Shown here: piece after piece, positions 1-5,827 of the stretch
Position numbering within the stretch: position 1 is the stretch's first letter
How the letters are laid out: every line of letters begins with the position of its first letter
Assembly (NCBI GenBank): GCA_017998755.1
Contig: JAGOCL010000175.1
Coordinates: forward strand, 1 to 5,902
DNA: 5,902 bases
Direction: 5' to 3'
Source of the DNA: Spirochaetota bacterium
GTDB taxonomy: Bacteria; Spirochaetota; GWE2-31-10; MWDO01
Translations under genes and position numbers: made by a program
The notes under the pieces: generated by a model
What the model was told of the DNA's origin: nothing
The model's database searches: none
The model's input: only the letters and a program-made list of their open reading frames with translations

Positions 1-1151
1 TTTCTGGGCTTCCTTATATACCCGGGTCTTCTATAAAAGGGCTAATTAGAACGGCAATTCTTGAGAACTTGAGATTAGAAGATGAAAAAAAAGGGGATAG
101 AGCGATTAGGTATGATCTCCGAAAATCTTCAAATTATGAATTAAAGTTATTAGAGAATGATTATAATTCTATTCAAAAAGTTCAAAACGACCCGTTTAAG
201 TTTTTGAAAATAAGCGATTTTGAATTACAAGATAGCGAAACTTACTTTGGAACTTCAAGAATAATAAATAAATCAGGAGAGGGAAAAGGAATTCCGGTTT
301 ATACCGAGATGACAAACGCATATTTTTTCGATCAAAAAGAAGTTATAGCAAAAGGGACAATATCGATAGAGGACAATCTTACTTTAAAATATTGGGATAA
401 CGGGAAAAATAAAGAGTTTAATTATGAAGATGTATTTGATATTAAAAGAATATTTAAGAATATTGATGCTTTTTATAATAAAATAACAAAAACAGAAACT
501 CACAATAATATTATTGGAATTATTGATTTGATAAATGATAATTATTTTGAAGATGAAGCATTAATAAGAATAGGACGATTTACCCAGATTGAATCAAAAA
601 CATTTAAAATTGAAAGAGAAAATGAATTCTATGATAGGAAAACAAGAGATGGAAGAAGAATTCCTTTACCGAAAGATATAAATATAACCGGCGGGGTATC
701 AAGAACGCTAATAGACGGAGAAATTTCTGCTGGATGGTGTATATTATCAATTACTGATAAGAAAAAAGTAAATAAAAAGGAAATTAATACTAATCAGAAA
801 ACTATCAATATCAAAACGTCTGAGAATATGAAACCAATAAACGATATAAAAAATAAAAATGATAGTAATTCACAATTTAGAAATATCCAGAAATTAAAAG
901 AGGGGGAAATAATAGAAGTAACAATAACAGCTATAAAACCTTTTGGAGCATTTGCAAAAACAGAAACAGGAAATAGTGGATTAATTCATATTACTAAAAT
1001 AACTAATGAAAGGGTTATTAATATTGAAGATTATTTAAAAGTTGGAAATAAAGAGAAAGTTAAGGTTTTGGAAAAGACAGAAAAAGGATGGCAATTTTCA
1101 ATAAAAGATGTCAAAAATGATTATGATAAATATCTTTATAAAGAGGATTAA
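1..1151 (+). CDS. csm5: Csm5-like RAMP protein with C-terminal S1 domain (5' end missing)
   Basis: 3' part of a type III CRISPR effector subunit. Csm5 caps the crRNA 3' region of the Csm complex. The frame is open from base 3, so the TTG at 69 is internal; 382 residues are visible. At visible residues 4-20 lies the RAMP glycine-rich loop (PYIPGSSIKG followed by LIRTAIL), whose form fits Csm5 better than Csm3. Further on are a glycine-containing motif (RIGRFTQIESKT, about 189-200) and a closing SAGWCILSI (242-250), comparable to the 'PLGW' ending of Csm5. A Lys/Asn-rich linker (about 251-296) then leads to residues 297-372, which read as an S1/OB-fold RNA-binding domain: KPFGAFAKTETGNSGLIHIT, then LKVGNKEKVKVLE. 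Canonical Csm5 ends near the GW motif, so the S1 module is an extension. Position just before a CARF gene matches csm5-csm6 order. RAMP identity is firm. The Csm5 assignment is likely but rests on motifs and order, since the N-terminus lies outside the window. Confidence 0.85.
   Translation, partial: SGLPYIPGSSIKGLIRTAILENLRLEDEKKGDRAIRYDLRKSSNYELKLLENDYNSIQKVQNDPFKFLKISDFELQDSETYFGTSRIINKSGEGKGIPVYTEMTNAYFFDQKEVIAKGTISIEDNLTLKYWDNGKNKEFNYEDVFDIKRIFKNIDAFYNKITKTETHNNIIGIIDLINDNYFEDEALIRIGRFTQIESKTFKIERENEFYDRKTRDGRRIPLPKDINITGGVSRTLIDGEISAGWCILSITDKKKVNKKEINTNQKTINIKTSENMKPINDIKNKNDSNSQFRNIQKLKEGEIIEVTITAIKPFGAFAKTETGNSGLIHITKITNERVINIEDYLKVGNKEKVKVLEKTEKGWQFSIKDVKNDYDKYLYKED
894..1112 (+). 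other. S1 RNA-binding domain fused to Csm5
   Basis: Domain within the csm5 frame. It shows the S1 pattern: an opening LKEGEIIEVTITAI strand pair, the signature PFGAFAKTETGNSGLIHIT (glycine turn, aromatic, then GLIHIT in place of the usual GLvHiS), and a closing LKVGNKEKVKVLE followed by a final strand ending in SIKDV. In S1 proteins the aromatic residues around the FGAF segment contact single-stranded RNA. A low-complexity Lys/Asn/Thr linker at about 753-884 separates it from the RAMP part, as expected for a tethered module. There is no stop or frameshift between the two parts, so this is a true in-frame fusion in the sequence given. Confidence 0.85.
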
Positions 1152-1186
1152 TAAGATAAACAAATTAAAGGAAGAAAAAGAAAATT

Positions 1187-2320
1187 ATGTTTAAAACGGT
1201 AATAATGACCGGCGGTATATCTCTTTTTGCGCAAAATAATATTATAGGAAAATTCTTAAGAGAAAATAATATAGTAGATTTTGAGAGAACCAATCCGGTA
1301 TTAAAAGAAAATCAAGACAGAGAAAAAATTATAAAAGATATAGTTGGGAAATGCGCCCCTAAGTTCTGCGAATCTGTCAATAATCCTAAAAATGTAAGCG
1401 CGGAATACTCTATGCTTATGGCAATAAAAAATTCGCTAGATAAAGAAATTGAAGTAATCTTGTTTTATTCCGATACTTTTGGCGGAGCGCTTTCGTATGA
1501 ACTAATATCAAGAATAATAAAAAATGATTTTAATGCGGAAATAATCGGTTACATGATAGACGAACTGGATCTTAATAACGCGCATCAAGCAAATAAGTCT
1601 ATTAGTATATTTATGAAAAAACTTGGAAAAGAACTTGAAACAAGAATTGGATTAAATAGCGTTTGTTTTGCTCCGATTGGCGGATATAAAGTAATGACTT
1701 CGTTTGGGTATATCGCGGGGGCTTTTTTTGGATTTCCGACATATTATCTGCATGAAGATTCTCAATATTTACACAAGATTCCCCCTGTTCCGATAAAAAT
1801 AGACGATAAGACAATAGAAGAAAACAACGATTTTCTAAGAAAAATTATAAGAAACGAAGTCATAGATATATCTTTAATTGATGAAAAAGAGGTAAAATTT
1901 ATAGAAATAAATAGATTTCTATTTGAAGTTGAAGATAATCTCTGTTCTTTAAATGCGTTTGGAATGTTTATAATAAATAAACATGAAGATCTTTTCTATC
2001 CTAAAGAAATATTTTCAAATGAAGCTAGAATACTTTATAATAAAGTGGAAAAATCGCAAAAAACCATAATCGACGATAATATTTATTATTTAAAAGAGCT
2101 TATTACAAAGCAGCCTAACGACAGCGCGTTAAATCATACGATTAAAACTCTGAATATGAGCCAATATAAATATAAAATATTTAAACCTAATCAAAGAGGG
2201 AAAGTTTTTCGAGCAACCTATAAATACGATGAAGAAAAGTTTGAATTAGAAATTAAGTATTTTTGGTTAGATCATAATTTATATGAAAGAGAGATTGAAA
2301 CGGGGAAAGGTTTAAAATAG
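1187..2320 (+). CDS. CARF-domain CRISPR accessory effector, APE2256/Csm6-like N-terminus with probable RelE-like C-terminus
   Basis: 377-residue protein in the usual csm6 position. Residues 1-205 look like a CARF sensor of the APE2256 family (TIGR02619). They start with a short strand and MTGGISL (7-13), have YSDTFGGALSYE (94-105), and carry the family's hallmark block at 163-203: PIGGYKVMTSFGYIAGAFFG, a YYLHE strand, and IPPVPI. CARF domains bind cyclic oligoadenylate made by Cas10; some also cleave it. Residues about 210-320 are helical and unassigned. Residues about 325-372 (YKYKIFKPNQRGKVFRATY, then EIKYFWLDHNLYEREI) resemble the end of RelE-family ribosome-dependent mRNases: an Arg-containing strand pair, then a strand and a final H-x2-Y-E-R. 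No HEPN R-x4-6-H motif is present, so this is not a canonical Csm6. A weak Shine-Dalgarno (AAAGGAAG, 1167-1174) precedes the ATG. The gene starts 35 bp after csm5 and is very AT-rich. CARF is confident; RelE is inference from pattern. Confidence 0.85.
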   Translation: MFKTVIMTGGISLFAQNNIIGKFLRENNIVDFERTNPVLKENQDREKIIKDIVGKCAPKFCESVNNPKNVSAEYSMLMAIKNSLDKEIEVILFYSDTFGGALSYELISRIIKNDFNAEIIGYMIDELDLNNAHQANKSISIFMKKLGKELETRIGLNSVCFAPIGGYKVMTSFGYIAGAFFGFPTYYLHEDSQYLHKIPPVPIKIDDKTIEENNDFLRKIIRNEVIDISLIDEKEVKFIEINRFLFEVEDNLCSLNAFGMFIINKHEDLFYPKEIFSNEARILYNKVEKSQKTIIDDNIYYLKELITKQPNDSALNHTIKTLNMSQYKYKIFKPNQRGKVFRATYKYDEEKFELEIKYFWLDHNLYEREIETGKGLK

Positions 2321-2350
2321 TTAAAGTATTTCAAAAGGAGAGGAACAAGT

Positions 2351-3769
2351 ATGCCGACTATTATGTTACCATTAATTGTGGTTCTAATAATATTAAATCT
2401 AATAATATTATTGTTATTAATGCTAAAAAAAACGAGCGAGGGCGAAATTCGGTCTTTATCTAATAAGTTTAATGTTTTTGAGTCAAATCTGGCGAGATTT
2501 GAGAGTATTTTGAAGGACGATTTTTCGAGAAACAGAGATGAGTTTAACAAAAGTTTTAAAGAAACCCGCGAAGAGCTGAGTAATTCGTTTAAGAATTTTC
2601 AAGGTTTATTTGATCTACGGCTTAAAGAAATAAATGACAGGATTAACAATAATGCTAAGGATAACAGAGACGAACTTTCAAAATCCTTAAAATCGTTTGA
2701 AGATAAATTTGGCGCTAACGTAAAAGATTTTAACGAACTTCAGAGACAAAAGTTTGATAATTTATCAAACAAACAGAACGAGTTAACGCAAAATACCGAG
2801 GCAAAACTTGAGAAAATGAGGGAGATAATTGAGAAACAATTAACTTCATTACAAAAAGACAACAACGATAAACTCGAGAAGATGCGGGAAACAGTGGACG
2901 AGAAACTTCATAAAACGCTTGAAGAACGATTAACAAAAAGTTTTGAGTCGGTAACAAAACATTTACTCGACGTTCAGAAGGGGTTGACGGAAATGCAGAC
3001 TCTCGCTAAGGACGTCGGGGGCTTAAAAAATGCTCTGACTAACGTTAAAACGAGAGGAGTTCTCGGCGAGGCGCAACTTGGGGCGTTGCTCGAGCAATTT
3101 TTGACAAAAGAGCAATACGAGACAAATGTAAAGATAAAACCTAAATCAAAAGAGAATGTCGAGTTCGCGGTAAAACTTCCCGGTCCGGAAGAGAAAAGCT
3201 ATATCTGGCTTCCGATTGATTCAAAATTTCCTGTCGAGGATTATTATAAATTGATAGATTCTTACGAAAAAGGGGATAAAATAGAGATAGAGACAAACGC
3301 TAGAGCGTTAGAAAGCCGTCTTGTCGGTCAGGCGAAGGATATTAAAGAAAAATATATTGATCCGCCGAACAGTACCGATTTTGGTCTTATGTTTCTTCCA
3401 TTTGAAGGGTTATACGCGGAAGCGCTAAGAAGGCCGGGCTTATTAGAGAAATTACAGAAGGAGCATAAGGTAACAATCGTTGGACCGACGACTTTAGCGG
3501 CTTTTTTGAATAGTTTGCAAGTGGGATTTAAGACGCTCGCTATCAGTAAACAATCAAGCGAAGTATGGAAAGTTTTAGGAGCGGTAAAAACGGAGTTTGG
3601 GAAATTTGGCGACTCGCTTGGCGCCGTTCAGAAAAATCTCGATACCGCCTCTACCAATTTATTAAAGGTAACAGATAGAGCTAGGCAGATGGAGAAAAAA
3701 CTAGATACCGTTACGGCGATGCCGGAAAACGAGTCTGTAAAATTATTAGAAGCAACCGAGGATAACTAA
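2351..3769 (+). CDS. rmuC: RmuC family protein: membrane-anchored coiled coil with PD-(D/E)XK-like domain
   Basis: 472 residues with full RmuC architecture. Residues 2-25 form a hydrophobic N-terminal membrane segment. Residues about 30-220 are a long charged coiled coil with internal near-repeats (NRDE..KS.K near 61 and 105; KLEKMRE at 152 and 174). Residues about 225-440 are the RmuC domain. They include RGVLGEAQLGALLEQ (235-249), VEFAVKLPG (270-278), WLPIDSKFPVEDYYKL (286-301), FGLMFLPFEGLYAEAL (344-359) and VGPTTLAAFLNSLQVGF (377-393). The GE, E271 and D290-S-K292 positions match the predicted nuclease core of this family. E. coli RmuC limits recombination at short inverted repeats; biochemical activity is poorly known. 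A strong ribosome site (AAAGGAG, 2334-2340) precedes the ATG. It lies 30 bp after the CARF gene and 77 bp before cas1, same strand, so it is probably cotranscribed. Length is ordinary for RmuC, and no damage is seen. A CRISPR role is inferred from position only. Confidence 0.93.
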   Translation: MPTIMLPLIVVLIILNLIILLLLMLKKTSEGEIRSLSNKFNVFESNLARFESILKDDFSRNRDEFNKSFKETREELSNSFKNFQGLFDLRLKEINDRINNNAKDNRDELSKSLKSFEDKFGANVKDFNELQRQKFDNLSNKQNELTQNTEAKLEKMREIIEKQLTSLQKDNNDKLEKMRETVDEKLHKTLEERLTKSFESVTKHLLDVQKGLTEMQTLAKDVGGLKNALTNVKTRGVLGEAQLGALLEQFLTKEQYETNVKIKPKSKENVEFAVKLPGPEEKSYIWLPIDSKFPVEDYYKLIDSYEKGDKIEIETNARALESRLVGQAKDIKEKYIDPPNSTDFGLMFLPFEGLYAEALRRPGLLEKLQKEHKVTIVGPTTLAAFLNSLQVGFKTLAISKQSSEVWKVLGAVKTEFGKFGDSLGAVQKNLDTASTNLLKVTDRARQMEKKLDTVTAMPENESVKLLEATEDN

Positions 3770-3782
3770 TCCGGAGGATATA

Positions 3783-3836
3783 TTGTTAAGAAACGGGGCG
3801 CTTCCGAATTTCAGATTTAAGCCGGATAATCAATAA
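3783..3836 (+). CDS. possible 17-residue leader peptide before cas1
   Basis: A TTG-initiated frame of 17 codons plus stop fills most of the 77-bp rmuC-cas1 gap. It is preceded by a good Shine-Dalgarno (GGAGGA, 3773-3778) at 4-nt spacing. Its TAA (3834-3836) overlaps the AAGGAG ribosome site of cas1 (3835-3840), an arrangement that would allow translational coupling into cas1. The peptide begins LRNGALPNFRFKP if the start codon is left out, and matches nothing I recognise. It could equally be chance or a decayed gene end. The close start spacing and tiny size keep confidence low. Confidence 0.2.
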   Translation: MLRNGALPNFRFKPDNQ

Positions 3837-3846
3837 GGAGAAATAT

Positions 3847-4926
3847 ATGTCCACAGTGTATATTGTTTCAGATTTTGGCAAGATGCAAAAAAAGGGGGAG
3901 ACGATAAGCGTCCAGTATAACGACGGTAATACGACGATTATTTTTCCTTACAAGGTAGAACAGATCGTCGTTATCGGCAATATCGAGATAACGGGAAGCG
4001 CGTTGAAGATGCTAATGCGCTATAAGATTGATACGGTATTTATGAATAAAAACGGCAAGTTTGACGGTAAATTGGTTTTCCAAGAGGGAAAGAACGTTTT
4101 ATTGAGGCAGAAACAGTATAAGTTGTTGGAAGACGAAGAGTTTAAAGTCAGATTTTGCAAATCGGTAATCGAGGGGAAACTTAAAAATCAATACTCGTTT
4201 ATGCAGAGGATAAAAAGGGAGCGGAATATCGGCGGGGATTTTAATAAAACGCTTGAGAATATGAGGAATAACATACAGAATTTGGATAAATCGGATAATA
4301 TCGAGCAGATAAGAGGATACGAGGGGTTGGGATCGAGATATTATTTCTCGATATTCAAACATAACATTTTACCGGAATGGGCGGAATTTAAGCGAAGGAG
4401 TATGAATCCGCCGGAAGATAATGTGAACGCCGTATTGAGTTTTTTATACACGTTGATTAATTACAGAGTGGAGGCGGCGATAGAGTCCGAGGGGCTGGAT
4501 AGTTACGTCGGGTATCTTCATACTTTGGATTATGGAAGGAAGTCGTTGATATTTGATCTGATGGAGGAGTACAGAACGCCTATCGCCGATACTTTAACGG
4601 CGTCGTTGTTTAATCTGGGGACGTTGTCGAACGAGGATTTTAGAGAGGTAACGTTTGGCGGCGAGAACGAGGAGTATCCGCTTGAAGCAGTCGATAGGGA
4701 GGAGAGGGAGTCTGCCGTAGTTGAAAATAAAAAAGGGGTATTGTTAACAAAAGAGGGATTAAAAAAGGTAATAACCCAATTTGAGAAGAAGATAGATACT
4801 ACATATTATTATCAGCCGCAAAACAGGGGCGTTTCGTATAAGCAGATAATAAGGGAGCAGGTGAAACATTTTAAAAGGGTTATCTTGGGGGAGGAGAAGG
4901 AATATAAGCCGTTGGTAATAAAATAA
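3847..4926 (+). CDS. cas1: CRISPR-associated endonuclease/integrase Cas1
   Basis: 359-residue Cas1, the metal-dependent integrase that joins new spacers to the array. The N-terminal beta domain (about 1-85) opens with STVYIVSDFG and contains VEQIVVIGNIEITGSAL (37-53). The all-alpha catalytic domain carries the conserved triad region: E159 in IRGYEGLGSRYYFSIF (155-170), H225 in YVGYLHTLDYGRKSL (220-234), and D237 and E240 in FDLMEEYR (236-243). All expected metal ligands are present, so it should be active. Length is at the upper end for Cas1. There is an extra charged stretch at about 260-295 before the conserved LTKEGLKK. No reverse transcriptase or Cas6 fusion is attached. AAGGAG (3835-3840) sits 6 nt before the ATG. 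The gene lies 19 bp upstream of cas2. It is clearly richer in G+C than csm5 and the CARF gene. Confidence 0.97.
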   Translation: MSTVYIVSDFGKMQKKGETISVQYNDGNTTIIFPYKVEQIVVIGNIEITGSALKMLMRYKIDTVFMNKNGKFDGKLVFQEGKNVLLRQKQYKLLEDEEFKVRFCKSVIEGKLKNQYSFMQRIKRERNIGGDFNKTLENMRNNIQNLDKSDNIEQIRGYEGLGSRYYFSIFKHNILPEWAEFKRRSMNPPEDNVNAVLSFLYTLINYRVEAAIESEGLDSYVGYLHTLDYGRKSLIFDLMEEYRTPIADTLTASLFNLGTLSNEDFREVTFGGENEEYPLEAVDREERESAVVENKKGVLLTKEGLKKVITQFEKKIDTTYYYQPQNRGVSYKQIIREQVKHFKRVILGEEKEYKPLVIK

Positions 4927-4945
4927 TTGAAAGCAGGGAAATAAT

Positions 4946-5221
4946 ATGATATATATGATATGTTACGACATTACCGATCCGAAAAGATTGGGCAAGGTAG
5001 CTAAGATACTGGAAGATTTTGGATTGAGGATACAGAAGTCTTTTTTTCAATGCGATATTACGAGGGAAAAACTTGACTTTCTTATAAAGCGGTTGACGCG
5101 GGAGATAGATATAGAGGAGGATAAGTTGTTTGTATATCCGATATGCGAAGAGTGTAGTCGTCGGGCGATAACTCAGGGTAAGGGCGACGTTATCCGGCTG
5201 GAAGACTTTGAGATAATATAG
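4946..5221 (+). CDS. cas2: CRISPR-associated protein Cas2 (first copy)
   Basis: 91-residue Cas2, of typical length. It forms the ferredoxin-fold dimer at the centre of the Cas1-Cas2 integrase. The N-terminus reads MIYMICYDITDPKRLGKVAK, with the conserved aspartate at D8 ending the first strand, followed by the helix ILEDFGLRIQKSFFQCD. A later strand, LFVYPICEEC (about 61-70), is the usual Cas2 hydrophobic strand plus cysteine-rich turn, and the protein ends in a short strand (LEDFEII). The ATG at 4946 puts the aspartate at the usual position 8; the next ATG (4955) would put it at 5, so the first is preferred. The ribosome site is weak (CAGGGAA, about 4934-4940). It lies 19 bp after cas1 and 9 bp before a second cas2. 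Confidence 0.95.
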   Translation: MIYMICYDITDPKRLGKVAKILEDFGLRIQKSFFQCDITREKLDFLIKRLTREIDIEEDKLFVYPICEECSRRAITQGKGDVIRLEDFEII

Positions 5222-5230
5222 AGGCAAGGA

Positions 5231-5530
5231 ATGAGCAGTATCGACGAGATGAAAAATTGGCTGATAATCTACGATATTACTGCGCCGAGGAGATTGCAAA
5301 AAGTAGCGAAGATCATGGAAGATTACGGACGGAGAGTACAGAATTCGGTTTTTGAAGTTTTAACGACGGTAAGAGTTATAAACGAGCTAAAAAACAGGAT
5401 CGAGAGTATAATAGGGGACGATGATTTTGTTGTATATTTTGAATTGTGTTCGGCCGATTGGCAGAAACAGATGAAATACGGTCCGGGGAAATACGATATT
5501 ATGGAGGAGAGGGAGTATTATATCGTATAG
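5231..5530 (+). CDS. cas2: second, divergent Cas2
   Basis: 99-residue Cas2 paralogue directly after the first. It has the strand and aspartate WLIIYDITAPRRLQK (D15), the helix VAKIMEDYGRRVQNSVFE, a second strand pair around FVVYFELCSADW, and an acidic C-terminal tail ending EEREYYIV. Over the 29 residues from YDIT it shares about 19 with the first copy, but the rest has diverged, and the tail is different. Both copies keep the conserved aspartate and are intact. Start choice: ATG 5231 has GAGG (5221-5224) at 6-nt spacing. ATG 5249 (M7) would give the aspartate at position 9, closer to the norm, but has no good ribosome site, so 5231 is favoured. It could form heterodimers with the first Cas2 or serve a distinct Cas1; neither can be decided here. 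Confidence 0.93.
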   Translation: MSSIDEMKNWLIIYDITAPRRLQKVAKIMEDYGRRVQNSVFEVLTTVRVINELKNRIESIIGDDDFVVYFELCSADWQKQMKYGPGKYDIMEEREYYIV

Positions 5531-5545
5531 ACGGGCGGGTTCTTT

Positions 5546-5568
5546 GACATTATTGTAAATATAATGTC
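5546..5568. repeat. 8-bp perfect inverted repeat in the leader
   Basis: GACATTAT (5546-5553) and ATAATGTC (5561-5568) are exact reverse complements around a 7-nt loop. The arms overlap an exact TTGACA (5544-5549) and TATAAT (5560-5565). The dyad could be an operator or an RNA hairpin just after the second cas2; no U-tract follows, so it is not an intrinsic terminator. Confidence 0.6.
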
Positions 5569-5582
5569 GCGGGACGAAATAT

Positions 5583-5635
5583 TCCGCGAACCTGAGAAAT
5601 ATTAAAAAAGGGCGGATTTGAGCATAGGTTCGCGG
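5583..5635. repeat. 11-bp perfect inverted repeat in the leader
   Basis: TCCGCGAACCT (5583-5593) is the exact reverse complement of AGGTTCGCGGA (5626-5636, the terminal A lying one base past this interval). The loop is 32 nt. The left arm can also pair with CGCGGGA (5568-5574) through 7 pairs including one G-T, so two alternative hairpins compete for the same arm. The high G+C of the arms stands out in this AT-rich region. Confidence 0.65.
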
Positions 5636-5673
5636 ATCGTCGTAATATGTTTTATATAAAGGAGTTAGATAAA

Positions 5674-5796
5674 ATGAAGTTTGGTCGATTCAACAAATAC
5701 TATAATTTCTTGAAATACTTAAAGGAGGTCTGCGGAATGGTAAAATTAAGTTGTTTAGACAAAAGGAGTTGCGCGCCGGAAAATGGAGAGCTATAG
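5674..5796 (+). CDS. possible 40-residue protein encoded in the CRISPR leader
   Basis: An ATG-initiated frame of 40 codons with a strong Shine-Dalgarno (AAAGGAG, 5658-5664) at 9-nt spacing. The peptide is basic, starting MKFGRFNKYYNFLKYLKEVC and ending CAPENGEL. It has three cysteines and no membrane segment or family I recognise. A second in-frame ATG (5737) has its own AAAGGAGG (5721-5728) at 8-nt spacing, which would give a 19-residue form. The frame is open further upstream to 5596, with another ATG at 5647 that lacks a ribosome site. The TAG stop (5794-5796) lies inside the first CRISPR repeat. It may be a real small gene, a regulatory leader peptide, or chance in purine-rich sequence. 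Confidence 0.35.
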   Translation: MKFGRFNKYYNFLKYLKEVCGMVKLSCLDKRSCAPENGEL

Positions 5797-5827
5797 AAAA
5801 AAGCCCTGAATAAGAAGGGATTACGAC
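5793..5827 (+). repeat. CRISPR repeat 1, leader-proximal
   Basis: First repeat unit, identical over 35 nt to the unit at 5868-5902. It contains TAG (5794), TGA (5807) and TAA (5811), which close all three forward frames. Internal CCCT (5804-5807) and AGGG (5816-5819) could form a 4-bp stem with an 8-nt loop, weak for a Cas6 recognition hairpin. Confidence 0.95.

Larger units (their letters stand above)
5531..5792 (+). promoter_or_regulatory. CRISPR leader region
   Basis: The 262-bp stretch between the last cas2 and the first repeat is the leader of the array: spacer insertion is expected at its right edge. It holds three inverted repeats in its left half (5546-5635), a pair of GAAATATT boxes exactly 20 bp apart (5576 and 5596), a possible small gene (5674-5796), and three Shine-Dalgarno-like AAAGGAG sequences (5658, 5721, 5762). 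The best candidate -10 for array transcription is an exact TATAAT at 5701-5706, but I see no convincing -35 at 16-18 bp. TTGAGC (5618-5623) with TAATAT (5643-5648) is a weaker candidate pair at 19-bp spacing. No IHF-type consensus could be assigned. Confidence 0.7.

Noticed and set aside
69..71. TTG at 69 as the start of the first gene
   Set aside because: The frame is open from base 3 and the upstream codons encode the RAMP motif PYIPGSSIKG, so the gene starts outside the window and the TTG is internal.
1187..2320. Canonical Csm6 HEPN ribonuclease
   Set aside because: I looked for R-x4-6-H in the C-terminal part; the histidines at 266, 317 and 363 have no arginine at the right distance.
3748..3756. 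AGAAGCAAC near the end of rmuC shared with the reverse complement of spacer 1
   Set aside because: Only 9 nt match, with mismatches around them; expected by chance and far too short for a self-target.
5249..5251. ATG 5249 as start of the second cas2
   Set aside because: It would place the conserved aspartate at residue 9, but lacks a ribosome site, whereas ATG 5231 has GAGG at 6-nt spacing. Not fully excluded.
1611..5299. Minus-strand open frames at 1611-1814, 2272-2550, 2730-2957, 4099-4362 and 4880-5299
   Set aside because: Each lies opposite strongly recognised + strand genes, and their translations show no family motifs. The one at 4880-5299 covers cas1, cas2 and the second cas2.
5544..5565. 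Exact TTGACA and TATAAT as a promoter for the array
   Set aside because: The hexamers are only 10 bp apart instead of about 17, and both are largely part of an 8-bp inverted repeat. No suitable partner lies at the correct distance from either one.
5531..5792. Intrinsic terminator between cas2 and the array
   Set aside because: The hairpins found are not followed by a run of T, so none fits a Rho-independent terminator.
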